From positions 6,218,001 to 6,282,000 of the forward strand of contig NZ_CP011270.1 of NCBI RefSeq assembly GCF_001610835.1: DNA of 64,000 bases. The letters are read 5' to 3'. Shown here one piece after another: positions 37,106 through 45,320 of the stretch (the stretch's first letter is position 1; every line of letters begins with the position of its first letter). The translations under genes were made by a program, and so were the position numbers. The DNA comes from Planctomyces sp. SH-PL14. GTDB taxonomy: Bacteria; Planctomycetota; Planctomycetia; Planctomycetales; Planctomycetaceae. Below the pieces are notes generated by a model. The model did not search any database, was not told the origin of the DNA, and saw nothing but the letters and a program-made list of their open reading frames with translations.

Positions 37106-38593
37106 TCACGTCGCTCCCGGCGGGAAGACGACAGGGGAGGCGGCGCGGGAACCGGTGTCGGAGCGAACACACTCGTCCAGCCGGACGATGTCTTCGAACC
37201 GTTCACGTTCGCGGAGGCAACGGACATGGCGGCCCTCAATCAGGACAATGGCAGGTCGCGGCTGCGAGAAGTTGAGCTGGTTGGGAACGAAGTACGCCCC
37301 GGCATCCATCACGGCCAGGATGTCCCCGGCCCGCGGCGCGGGCATCCGCTTGTGCCGCGCCAGAACATCCCCCGGATGGCAGAGCGGCCCATACAGGTCG
37401 CACGTGGCGGCTTCGGGCTCGTTCATCCGGCTCGCCGGGAAGATCTGATGCGTCTCCCACTCCAGCGGCAGCGTGAGATTCTTTCCGCCGTCGAGGATCA
37501 CCGAGCGGCGGCCGTCGCCGGCCTCTTTCACCGCCAGGACTCGCAGGAGCAGCACCTGGGCGCTGCTCGTGATCGCCCGGCCCGGCTCCAGCAGGATCTC
37601 GGGCTCCCGGTCGCCGCAATGTTTCCGGATCAGCGGAACCAGGGCGGCGGCGTAGTCGTCGGGTGTCGGGCAGTCTGCCGGGATCGCCAGTCGGGCCGGG
37701 TGTCCGTGATGGTTCAGGCGGTCGTCCCAGGCCGATCGAGTCCGGACCGTCGGAACGCCGAAGCCGCCGCCGAAGTCGAAGCTCTCGATCGTCACGCCGA
37801 GCTTGCGCTGGAGCGTGCCGGCAAAGCGAAGCACCTCTTCGACCGCGGTCGCATACGCCGCAACGTCCTTCACGCCGGTGCCGATATGCAGGTGCAGCCC
37901 GACCGGTTCGAGTGCCGGATGCCGCCGCATCTCGGCGAAGGCCCCGAGGGCCGAGCCGTCGGCGAGACTCAGGCCGAACTGCCCCGACCAGCCGACCGAG
38001 GTGACGACGCGAAGCCCGACCCTCGGCCGCTTCCCGAACTCCCGGGCGGCGGCGGCAATGGTCTCGATCTCATGCAGGCCGTCGACGTGAATCAGCCGGA
38101 TCCCCGCCTCGACTGCCTGCCGCAGTGACTCCGGCGTCTTGCCGGGGCCGTTGTAGACGATCTGCTCTCCGGGAACCCCCAGCTGGAGCGCGAGCCACAG
38201 CTCGAAGGGAGAGATGACTTCGGCCAGCGTCCCCGCTTCATGCAGGATCTGCAGGACGCCGGGGACGGGATTGGTCTTGTACGAGGAGGCGAGCCGGACG
38301 CGGGGATACCGCTGCCGGAAGGGGCCGAGGAAGTCTTCGACGTTCCGCACCAGCCGCTCGCGGTCGACGACATGCAGCGGCGTGCCGTACTGCCGGGCGA
38401 GGTCGACGAGCGAGACATCCCGGATCGCGAGCTCACCGCGGTCGTTAACGCCGCAGCCCCACAGCTGGGGAGTGAGCCCCCCGTGCTCGCGCGGCAGGCC
38501 CGCCCGCTCCCGCCGATCGGCGCGGACGACCCGCTCGACCATGACGGAGGTCACGGCCCGTTTGAGTCGTCGCGTCAGCGTCAGCCTGGGCAT
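37106..38593 (-). CDS. PLP-dependent fold-type III decarboxylase (DapDC/ODC family)
   Basis: 495 residues, longer than LysA (~420) by an N-terminal ~45-residue extension. The PLP lysine is Lys106 in ASSYKTNPVPGVL. Other marks are HLHIGTGV, SFDFGGGFGVP, ILLEPGRAI, the CDLYGPLCHPGD active-site cysteine segment and GAYFVPNQLNFSQPRPAI near the end. The family decarboxylates meso-diaminopimelate, ornithine or related substrates. The divergent context and coupling to an ATP-grasp ligase argue against housekeeping lysine synthesis. It is transcribed away from the voltage-sensor-like gene, with ~200 bp between them. Confidence 0.87.
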   Translation of the reverse strand: MPRLTLTRRLKRAVTSVMVERVVRADRRERAGLPREHGGLTPQLWGCGVNDRGELAIRDVSLVDLARQYGTPLHVVDRERLVRNVEDFLGPFRQRYPRVRLASSYKTNPVPGVLQILHEAGTLAEVISPFELWLALQLGVPGEQIVYNGPGKTPESLRQAVEAGIRLIHVDGLHEIETIAAAAREFGKRPRVGLRVVTSVGWSGQFGLSLADGSALGAFAEMRRHPALEPVGLHLHIGTGVKDVAAYATAVEEVLRFAGTLQRKLGVTIESFDFGGGFGVPTVRTRSAWDDRLNHHGHPARLAIPADCPTPDDYAAALVPLIRKHCGDREPEILLEPGRAITSSAQVLLLRVLAVKEAGDGRRSVILDGGKNLTLPLEWETHQIFPASRMNEPEAATCDLYGPLCHPGDVLARHKRMPAPRAGDILAVMDAGAYFVPNQLNFSQPRPAIVLIEGRHVRCLRERERFEDIVRLDECVRSDTGSRAASPVVFPPGAT

Positions 38594-38796
38594 CGAATGG
38601 GGGAGGATTCGGGTTCCGAAGTGTGCGAAGGAACTGCGGTAATCTTGCCCGCCAAACGGTCGTCTGCCTGACGACTTCGTAATATTGGCCGCCAGTTGCG
38701 AGAAGACCGCATTCCGGATGTTCCGGTTCCAGCGACTGCGCCGGGTTTCGAACTCCTGTTGACTTTCCGCAACGGCCGGACGATGGTCCCGTCGAA

Positions 38797-39765
38797 ATGC
38801 TCCCGCTCGAGGCCCCCTCTTCGCCCCCGCTCGAATCGGCTCCGGTCCCCTCCGGAGGTCCGCCCGGTGAACACACGGACGCGTCGGGACCGACGCCGCT
38901 CGACCGCCGTCTGGCTCCCGTCATGTTCGGGCTGACGACGCTCTTCACGCTGACGCTCGGAATCCTGCTGCACCTGCCTGCCGGCCAGGCGGATGAGCCC
39001 TACGCGATCGGCATCTGGATTTGTGTTGCCATCCTGGCGGGGGCCGCGGGGCTGCTCCTCCTGGAGGCGCTCGGCCATTCGGTGGCGGGGACGCCGCGGT
39101 GGGGGCGGGATCTCGTCTGCGTTCTCTTTCCGCCGGCGCGGCTGGTGGGACGGGACCATGCGGGCGGCCGGCACGTCTGGCTGCCCGGCCTCGGCTGGCG
39201 GGTGGCGGACGACGAGCTGGCCGAAGAAGTCGAACGGCGGCTGGGGCTGCCGATGATCGGCGTGGCGCTGCTCGTCCTGCCGCTGCTGGGCGTCGAGATG
39301 ATGTTCCTCGACAAGCAGGAGCAGCTTCGGGGTTGGGAGTTGGCGCTGCGGCTTTGCTCCGCCTTCATCTGGACGCTGTTTACGATGGAGTTCCTGGTGA
39401 TGATCACGATCGTCACCCGGAAGCTGCAGTACGTGAAGCAGCACTGGCTTGATCTGGCGATCATTCTGTTGCCGCTCGTCGAGTTCCTGCGGGCTCTTCG
39501 GATCGGTCGTCTTTTGCGGCTGCATCAGCTCACCAAACTCAGCCGGACGGCGCGTGTCTTCCGGATGCGGGGGATGCTGATGCGGACCTGGCGGGCGTTG
39601 TTGCTGCTGGGGGTGGTGCGGCGGCTGCTGAAGGGGTCGACGGCGAAGCAGATTGCGGCGCTGCAGGAGCGGATTAGGACGGCTGAGGAGGAGTTGGCCG
39701 AGATGCGGACGGAGCTGGCGCAGCTGGAGGCGGAAGCGGCGTCCTTGCCGGCACGACTCTCGTAG
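38797..39765 (+). CDS. Voltage-sensor-like membrane protein with C-terminal coiled coil
   Basis: 322 residues. A Pro/Ser-rich N-terminus is followed by two hydrophobic helices (~43-60 and 70-92), then four more that look like S1-S4 of a voltage sensor. S1 is ~152-171. S2 is ~182-207 with FTME (Phe195, Glu198). S3 is ~216-231 with Asp219 in WLDLAIILLP. S4 carries arginines every third residue (R232, R235, R238, R241). A basic linker and a coiled coil (283-316) follow. No selectivity filter or S5-S6 pore is visible. The last ~7 residues and the stop are encoded by the left end of an E330 element. Confidence 0.7.
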   Translation: MLPLEAPSSPPLESAPVPSGGPPGEHTDASGPTPLDRRLAPVMFGLTTLFTLTLGILLHLPAGQADEPYAIGIWICVAILAGAAGLLLLEALGHSVAGTPRWGRDLVCVLFPPARLVGRDHAGGRHVWLPGLGWRVADDELAEEVERRLGLPMIGVALLVLPLLGVEMMFLDKQEQLRGWELALRLCSAFIWTLFTMEFLVMITIVTRKLQYVKQHWLDLAIILLPLVEFLRALRIGRLLRLHQLTKLSRTARVFRMRGMLMRTWRALLLLGVVRRLLKGSTAKQIAALQERIRTAEEELAEMRTELAQLEAEAASLPARLS

Positions 39766-40068
39766 TTCAAACCCAACGTGCTACGGCCGCCGGGGTCAAG
39801 GGGGCCTCGCCCCCTTGCCGCCGGAGGCACTTTCACGAGGAACCGTGGTAAACAACGGACGTCCCCTTTGTGGAACCGGCGTTGAGGACTCACCGCTCGC
39901 TCCGCAATCCCCGCGGTTTGGTGAGGGGGGCATACGGCACGTTGTCCGCTCTTGGACACCAACTCCTTCAGAGATCTCTCGACGGCCAGGCCTCCGGCGG
40001 GCAAGGGGGCCAGAGAAACAACACAGGCCCCCTTGCATCCCCCACCAGGGGTTCCCCCTGGACCCCGG
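39739..40068 (+). repeat. E330 dispersed element, copy 6
   Basis: Starts at GCGTCCTTGCCGGCACGACT inside the 3' end of the preceding gene and supplies its stop codon. It continues with GTTCAAACCCAACGTGCTAC, a short-loop left hairpin, GAGGAACCGTGGTAAACAAC, CCCCGCGGTTTGGTGAGGGG and TTCAGAGATCTCTCGACGG. The right hairpin has the long loop CCAGAGAAACAACACAGG, and CCCCTGGACCCC ends it. It lies between convergent genes. Confidence 0.92.
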
Positions 40069-40088
40069 TTCTAAAGCTCCATCAAGAC

Positions 40089-40697
40089 TCAACGCGCCCG
40101 AGCCGCGTACACCTGATAATCCATAAACCCGCTCCGCAACGGCTCGGTCCACTCGACCTCGAACACCGGCTCCAGCAGCGACGCATAATGCTCCGCCGTG
40201 CGAATCAGACCCCCCGCATCCAACCGGTGCACCAGCCGCCCCACCAGGTTCCCCGCACTGCGGGTCGGGACATCCTCCCACATCAGGAGCCGCCCCCCCG
40301 GCCGCAAGACCCGACGAACCTCTCCCAGCAACGCCCCCGCACCGGCATCATCAAGGTGATGGATCACGCCGCACAACAGCGCGGCGTCGAACGCTCCATC
40401 CGCCAACCCCAGCCCGCGGGCATCCATCGCGCAGAACACATGGGCCGAATTGCGGACACGAGCCCGTCGAAGGAACTCCGGCTGCAGATCCACCCCCAGA
40501 TAACGCTCCGGCGGAAAACTCGCGGCCAGCAGTCCCGAGCCGCACCCGACGTCGAGAACCCGCGGACCCGCCTCCGGGAACTCCCGCGCAAGCAACTCGC
40601 GATGCCGCCGAAACCCCCCTTCGCAAAGCCCCCGCGCGAAGTCGGAGAACCCCGGATGGCAGGCCAGTCTTTCAAGGAGGGAGACGAGAAAAGTCAC
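40089..40697 (-). CDS. Class I SAM-dependent methyltransferase
   Basis: 202 residues from GTG 40697, whose GTGA overlaps the stop of the upstream GT39-like gene by 4 bp. SAM motif I is RVLDVGCGSG (46-55). Motif II-like YLGVDLQPEF, FDAALLCGVIHHLDD and VLRPGGRLLMWEDVP complete the Methyltransf_11 fold. Last gene of the six-gene operon; probably an O-, N- or C-methyltransferase acting on the sugar or lipid intermediate made by its neighbours. It is also possible that it methylates the carrier lipid or another acceptor. Confidence 0.85.
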   Translation of the reverse strand: MTFLVSLLERLACHPGFSDFARGLCEGGFRRHRELLAREFPEAGPRVLDVGCGSGLLAASFPPERYLGVDLQPEFLRRARVRNSAHVFCAMDARGLGLADGAFDAALLCGVIHHLDDAGAGALLGEVRRVLRPGGRLLMWEDVPTRSAGNLVGRLVHRLDAGGLIRTAEHYASLLEPVFEVEWTEPLRSGFMDYQVYAARAR

Positions 40698-42346
40698 TTG
40701 GAGGGATCCACCGGCGCGAAGGTGTAGTGGATCAGCCGCGCGGTGCGGAATTCATGGCTCTCCTGCTCCCGCCCTCCCGCCTTCCGGACCAGGTACTGAA
40801 AGCCGTGCAGCGACGCCAGGTTGAGGTCGGTGTCGGTCGCCGCGGCGACCCAGAACGTCGGCTGCTCCGCGTCCCGCAGCTCCTCCAGCCGTTCTTCAAA
40901 GTACCGGACCATGCCGCCGTTGCTCTTCCACAGGAACGGGAGAGCGAACCGCGGGTGGGGCTGCTTGAGATAGAACCGCCCGAGGCGGCTCGCCGTGTAG
41001 TCGTGCATAAGAGGGTCGCGGTAGTCGCGGGGAATCAGGAACCCTTCCCCCAGGCCGCTCTGGACGAAGAGCGGCTCCCCCGCGATCCCCTCCTGGCCGA
41101 CGATCCGGGCGATCTTCCGCCACTCGCGCGAGGCGACGGAACCGAGCCGCCTCAGCCGCCAGGGAGGGGTGTCGGCCGTTACTGTGGCGACCGTCGCGGC
41201 CATGAGGCAGCCGGCAATCGCCGGCAGCGGCCGGACATTCCGCACGATCATCCAGGCGATGAAGCAGGCCCCCGGCACCGCAAAGCCGATGCGGTACCGC
41301 GAGTTCGCCAGGCTGGCCAGATCCCCCTGGCAGACGATCGGGACCAGGAGCGCCGGCACCAGACCCCAGAGCCAGAGTGGAACGGGGGGGAGGCGGTTGA
41401 CCCAGACCGTCCCGAAGACCGGCCGCGAGACGAACCGGTCGACGATCCGCGCCGCGGCCCAGCCGGCCGGGAGCCCCAGCCACCAGATCTTGCTGATATC
41501 GCGCCAGAAGGGGAGGTCCCCCTGGAAGCCGAAGTGCCGGCCGTCCTCAGCCATCCGCAGAACGGAAGGAATGAGCGGAACACCGCCGACGGCGACGATG
41601 CAGCTGCAGAGGAACAGCCACCGCGTGGTGTGCTTCCCTTCCAGCACGATGGGGAGGAGCGTCAGGAACTGGAAGATCACCACGAAGGCGTTCAGGTAGT
41701 GGGTCCACATGAGCGCCACGGCACACAGGGCCCACAGGGGACCCCAGCGGCGCTCGTCCGGTGCCCGCAGCCAGCGGACCGCCAGCCAGAAGCCGATCGT
41801 CGCCAGCAGGAGCGACAGGCCATACACGCGGGCGAGGCGGACTTCGCTCACGACCGCCGGCCAGCACGAGAGGATCAGCGCCGTCAGGCTTCCGAGCAGC
41901 GGCCCCTGCAGATCCCGCCCCAGCCAGTATGCCGCGGCGATCGCCCCCCAGAAGCAGAGGATCCCCGGGAGCCGGAAGACGAACTCCGACTCGCCGAAGA
42001 CCTCGAGGAAAGCCCGCTGGATCAGCGGGGCGAGCGGCGGGATGTTCTCGTAGTTGAGGCTCCGGATCGCGAGGGTCGAAGGGTTCTCCGGGCCGGTGAG
42101 CCAGTAGGTCCCGTGCTCGTCGAGCGCCAGCGGTCCCGCCCACAGGACCGGCGTCATGAAGGCGACGCCGGACAGGAACGCCAGCACGAGGATCCACCGC
42201 GCCCAGTCGTCCGCCGCATACGTTTTCGCGGGACTTGCCTCCTGCGACGGGGAGAGGGCCTGCGCGGTGACGCGGGACTTGGCGGACGATCGCTCGACCG
42301 CGGGAGCCTGCGGGGCGGCTGTGCCGGCCACGATGAGGGTCTTCAA
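40694..42346 (-). CDS. GT39-like membrane glycosyltransferase (ArnT/PMT superfamily)
   Basis: About 550 residues from TTG 42346, which overlaps the upstream stop (TTGA). The frame is open further upstream, but that part is antisense-like Arg/Pro-rich sequence inside the methyltransferase gene. An N-terminal Ala/Ser-rich tail precedes the first TM, then the acidic loop LALDEHGTYW (Asp76-Glu77), a VRLARVYGLSLLLATIGFWL segment and about ten TM helices. A C-terminal soluble domain follows. It is expected to transfer a polyprenyl-phosphate-linked sugar to a periplasmic acceptor. It is a paralogue of the product of 14882-16477. In this operon it is the natural last step of the pathway. Confidence 0.84.
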   Translation of the reverse strand: MKTLIVAGTAAPQAPAVERSSAKSRVTAQALSPSQEASPAKTYAADDWARWILVLAFLSGVAFMTPVLWAGPLALDEHGTYWLTGPENPSTLAIRSLNYENIPPLAPLIQRAFLEVFGESEFVFRLPGILCFWGAIAAAYWLGRDLQGPLLGSLTALILSCWPAVVSEVRLARVYGLSLLLATIGFWLAVRWLRAPDERRWGPLWALCAVALMWTHYLNAFVVIFQFLTLLPIVLEGKHTTRWLFLCSCIVAVGGVPLIPSVLRMAEDGRHFGFQGDLPFWRDISKIWWLGLPAGWAAARIVDRFVSRPVFGTVWVNRLPPVPLWLWGLVPALLVPIVCQGDLASLANSRYRIGFAVPGACFIAWMIVRNVRPLPAIAGCLMAATVATVTADTPPWRLRRLGSVASREWRKIARIVGQEGIAGEPLFVQSGLGEGFLIPRDYRDPLMHDYTASRLGRFYLKQPHPRFALPFLWKSNGGMVRYFEERLEELRDAEQPTFWVAAATDTDLNLASLHGFQYLVRKAGGREQESHEFRTARLIHYTFAPVDPSK

Positions 42347-43176
42347 GTCGCGTTCTCCGGAGCGGGGGTGGGGACGGAGACGAAAGCGGGGGCAGCGATC
42401 TCGCCGGCCAGCGGCTTGCGGCCGACGGCGACAATCGAGCAGCCGAAGGGGAAGCGGATCCCCCGGGCGATCAGCCAGTTTTCGAAGGTGACGATCGAGA
42501 GCAGCAGGCGGTTCACCGGCCCCGACGGGACCGAGAGATCGGAGACCGCCTCGTCGCGGCCGACGGCCCGGAGGCCGAGCAGGTCCGGGAGCCGGCGGAG
42601 AACGACGAGGGGAAAGAGGAGCGAGAGGCGGTACGTCAGGGTCTCGATCTGCAGCTCCAGCGACGCCAGGAGATCCCGGATCTGCCCGAGCGTGAACCGC
42701 TCCCGCGTGTGGACCGCGGCGTCGTGGGCGCTGTAGAGCCACTGATAGGCGGGGACATGCAGGAGCAGCGCCCCTCCCGGCGCGAGGCTGTCCCGGAGAG
42801 CGGCCAGCCCGTCGCGGGCGGGACCGAGCCCCGTTGCGTAGAGGACGTCGCAGCAGAGGACCAGCTCATACGGCGCGTGGCGCAGCTCGGGCCGGGTCAG
42901 GTCGGAGCGGTAGACGTCCGCCCCCGGGTTTTTCTCCCGCGCCCGCAGGACCGCGTCGTCCGAAAGGTCGAAGCCGGCGAGGTGCCGCGGATGAAGCTGC
43001 TCCGCGATGAGTTGCAGGTTCCCCCCCGTGCCGCAACCGGCGTCGAGGATCGAGGTCGGCGCCGGATCGGCGGGAAGCGACGTCCGGAGGAGCTGTGCGA
43101 GGAGTCCCCGCAGCCCCCGGAACCACCAGTGGTCCCGTTCGGCGCGATCGAGCCGTTCGTACTCGGCAGCGTTCAT
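42343..43176 (-). CDS. Class I SAM-dependent methyltransferase
   Basis: 277 residues, ATG preceded by TGAGGAACCGCG. The N-terminus AAEYERLDRAERDHWWFRGL is characteristic of a methyltransferase family found in sugar and polysaccharide clusters. Motif I is ILDAGCGTGG (43-52). Then LAGFDLSDDAVLRAREKNPG and LVLCCDVLYATGL follow. The C-terminal third (RLSLLFPLVVLRRLPDLL) is hydrophobic and may be membrane-associated, suggesting a lipid-linked substrate. It starts 9 bp after the aminotransferase stop and overlaps the GT39-like start by 4 bp. Confidence 0.87.
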   Translation of the reverse strand: MNAAEYERLDRAERDHWWFRGLRGLLAQLLRTSLPADPAPTSILDAGCGTGGNLQLIAEQLHPRHLAGFDLSDDAVLRAREKNPGADVYRSDLTRPELRHAPYELVLCCDVLYATGLGPARDGLAALRDSLAPGGALLLHVPAYQWLYSAHDAAVHTRERFTLGQIRDLLASLELQIETLTYRLSLLFPLVVLRRLPDLLGLRAVGRDEAVSDLSVPSGPVNRLLLSIVTFENWLIARGIRFPFGCSIVAVGRKPLAGEIAAPAFVSVPTPAPENAT

Positions 43177-43185
43177 CGCGGTTCC

Positions 43186-44277
43186 TCACCCGGCGAGCAG
43201 GACGGAGAGCACCTCGTCGACCTCATCCGGACGGAGCCCCGGATAGAGCGGCAGCGACAGGACCTCCCGCGCGAGCTGCTCCGCCACGGGGAGCGGCGGC
43301 CGGCCGGCGTGGAACGGGCGGAAGGCGGGCATATGGTGCAGCGGCGGCGAGTAGTGGATGCCGTATCCGATCTCGTGGCGGCGGAAGCGGTCGATCACTG
43401 CGTCGCGGTCCGGGCAGCGGATGACAAACTGGTGGTACACCGCCTCCATCCCCTGCTCGATCTCCTGAACCGCGTAGACGCTGCCGGCCAGGCCGCGGCG
43501 GTATTGCTCCGCCAGATCCCGGCGGGCGGCGTTCGTGGCGTCGAGGGCCCGGAGCTCGACCCGCAGGATCGCCGCCTGGATCTCGTCGAGCCGGCTGTTG
43601 ATCCCGTCGCACTGCGCCACCCGCTCGGCGTCCATGCCGTAGTTCTTGATCGTCCGCAGACGGGCGGCGGTGGCGTCGTCATGAGTCACGCACATCCCGG
43701 CGTCACCGAAGGCGCCGAGGTTCTTCGTCGGATAGAACGAGAAGCAGCCGATATCGGCGATCGGGCCGATCCGCTGCGTTCGGCGGCGGGCCCCGTGGGC
43801 ATGGGCGCAGTCGGAGATGACCCGCAGGCCCAGGTCGTGCGCCCGGGGGACGATCTCGCTCAGTTCGACCGGGTTGCCGTAGAGATGGACGGGGATCACG
43901 GCCCGGGTCCGCCCGGTGAGCGCGGCCGACATCGTCTCGGCCGTCATGAGCCACGTCCGCGGGTCAACGTCGGCGAAGCGGGGGATGGCTCCCACGGCGC
44001 GGATCGCGGAGGCGGTCGGGACCGAGGTGTTGGCGACCGTCACCACCTCGTCCCCCGGCTCGATGCCGCAGACACGCAGGGCGAGGATCAGGGCGTCCGT
44101 CCCCGAGGCGACGCCGATAGCGTGCCTTGCTCCAACGTACTCCGCGAACTCCGCTTCGAAGGCCGCCGACTCCGGACCGAGGATCAGATGGCCCGAGTCG
44201 AGGACGCGGGCGATGGCCGCGTCGATCTCGGACCGGTGGCGGGCCAGCTCGGGACGGTAGTCGAAGGCTCGAATCAT
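43186..44277 (-). CDS. DegT/DnrJ/EryC1/StrS-family sugar aminotransferase
   Basis: 363 residues; ATGA overlaps the stop of the upstream epimerase gene by 4 bp. The PLP lysine is Lys185 in FSFYPTKNLGAFGDAG. ASGTDALILAL, VHLYGNPVELSEI and SDCAHAHGA (Asp156) are family marks. These enzymes transaminate keto-sugar nucleotides to amino sugars (as in ArnB, PglE and WecE). With the epimerase and the lipid-transfer genes around it, the likely role is to make an NDP-amino sugar for transfer onto a polyprenyl carrier. Confidence 0.9.
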   Translation of the reverse strand: MIRAFDYRPELARHRSEIDAAIARVLDSGHLILGPESAAFEAEFAEYVGARHAIGVASGTDALILALRVCGIEPGDEVVTVANTSVPTASAIRAVGAIPRFADVDPRTWLMTAETMSAALTGRTRAVIPVHLYGNPVELSEIVPRAHDLGLRVISDCAHAHGARRRTQRIGPIADIGCFSFYPTKNLGAFGDAGMCVTHDDATAARLRTIKNYGMDAERVAQCDGINSRLDEIQAAILRVELRALDATNAARRDLAEQYRRGLAGSVYAVQEIEQGMEAVYHQFVIRCPDRDAVIDRFRRHEIGYGIHYSPPLHHMPAFRPFHAGRPPLPVAEQLAREVLSLPLYPGLRPDEVDEVLSVLLAG

Positions 44278-45320
44278 GCGAGCGTTCTCACGGAAGTGTG
44301 GGGGGGAACGGGGGACAGAGTGGAAAACGGAACCTGGTATTCCTCCGCATGGGCCCGGAAGTAGCGGATCGTCCGACGCAGTCCTTCGCGGAGGGGGACC
44401 TCCGGGGACCACTCGGTGGCGTTGTGGAACTTCTGATAGTCGCCGCAGTAGTGGCCGATCTCGATTGAGCGGTATCCCTCGGGGAACGGGACGTGCCGAA
44501 CCGGGACGGGGAGGAGCTCGCTGAGGGCGTCGACGAAGTCGCGGACGGAGCAGGGCCACGGATCTCCGAAGTTCCAGACCTGCCCGTCGAGGTCGCGGGC
44601 GGGGAGGTCGGCCGCCAGCTCAAGGGCCCGGACGACATCGCCCACGTAGTTGAAGTCCCGGACCTGCTCTCCCGTTCCGAAGACGGAGATCGGCTCGCCC
44701 CGCAGCGCCTTGCCGATCAGGACTCCGGCGAACCCGCGGTCCCCTCGGACGACATCCATCCGCGGGCCGTAGGTGTTGGTCAGCCGCAGCGACGCGGTCC
44801 GCAGTCCGTGCTGCTGCGCGTACAGCCGGAAATACTCCTCGACCGCCCGCTTGTGGACTCCGTTGATGTCGACCGGCGCCACGGAACTCCGCTCCGTCAC
44901 CGGGAGCTCGGTCTGCCGCCCGTAGACCTGCCGGGTGCTGGCGTAGAGAAGCGTCGCCCCGGGATTGGTCTCCCGGCACGCTTCCAGGATGTTGAGATGG
45001 ATCTGGCAGTTGCCGCGGAGGTCCCCCAGCGGATCGCTCATGCTGGCGATGTGGCTCACCTGCCCGGCGAGGCAGTAGATGATGTCCTGGCCGGTGACCG
45101 CCTCGCGGACCGGCTCCGCGTCGAGCAGGTCGAAGCGGCGGATCGCGAGTTCGCCCGCGGCGCCCTGCAGGCGGCTGGCCGCGACGGTCGACCCAGGATC
45201 GACGACGTCGGCAGCCGTCACGAGGGCGCCGCGCTCGATCAGGTCCCGCGCCAGGTTCGTTCCGAGGAATCCGAGCCCACCGGCGATCAGCACCCGCCGC
45301 CCGCGCCAGTCGTCACGCAT
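44274..45320 (-). CDS. NAD-dependent NDP-sugar epimerase/dehydratase with Asn in place of catalytic Tyr
   Basis: 348 residues from ATG 45320, overlapping the end of the GT2 gene by 8 bp. Extended SDR: nucleotide-binding GGLGFLG (14-20), Ser128-Thr129 in YASTRQVYG, and LRLTNTYGPRM. At the YxxxK position it reads N153-GVH-K157, so the usual tyrosine is an asparagine. I recall a similar Asn-containing subgroup in other bacteria. A separate oxidant or dehydratase would normally make the 4-keto substrate for the aminotransferase, so this enzyme may be that, or an epimerase with altered chemistry. Confidence 0.87.
   Translation of the reverse strand: MRDDWRGRRVLIAGGLGFLGTNLARDLIERGALVTAADVVDPGSTVAASRLQGAAGELAIRRFDLLDAEPVREAVTGQDIIYCLAGQVSHIASMSDPLGDLRGNCQIHLNILEACRETNPGATLLYASTRQVYGRQTELPVTERSSVAPVDINGVHKRAVEEYFRLYAQQHGLRTASLRLTNTYGPRMDVVRGDRGFAGVLIGKALRGEPISVFGTGEQVRDFNYVGDVVRALELAADLPARDLDGQVWNFGDPWPCSVRDFVDALSELLPVPVRHVPFPEGYRSIEIGHYCGDYQKFHNATEWSPEVPLREGLRRTIRYFRAHAEEYQVPFSTLSPVPPHTSVRTLA

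Noticed and set aside
38797..39765. Calling the voltage-sensor-like protein a potassium channel
   Set aside because: No selectivity-filter sequence (TVGYG-like) and no two-helix pore after S4 are visible.
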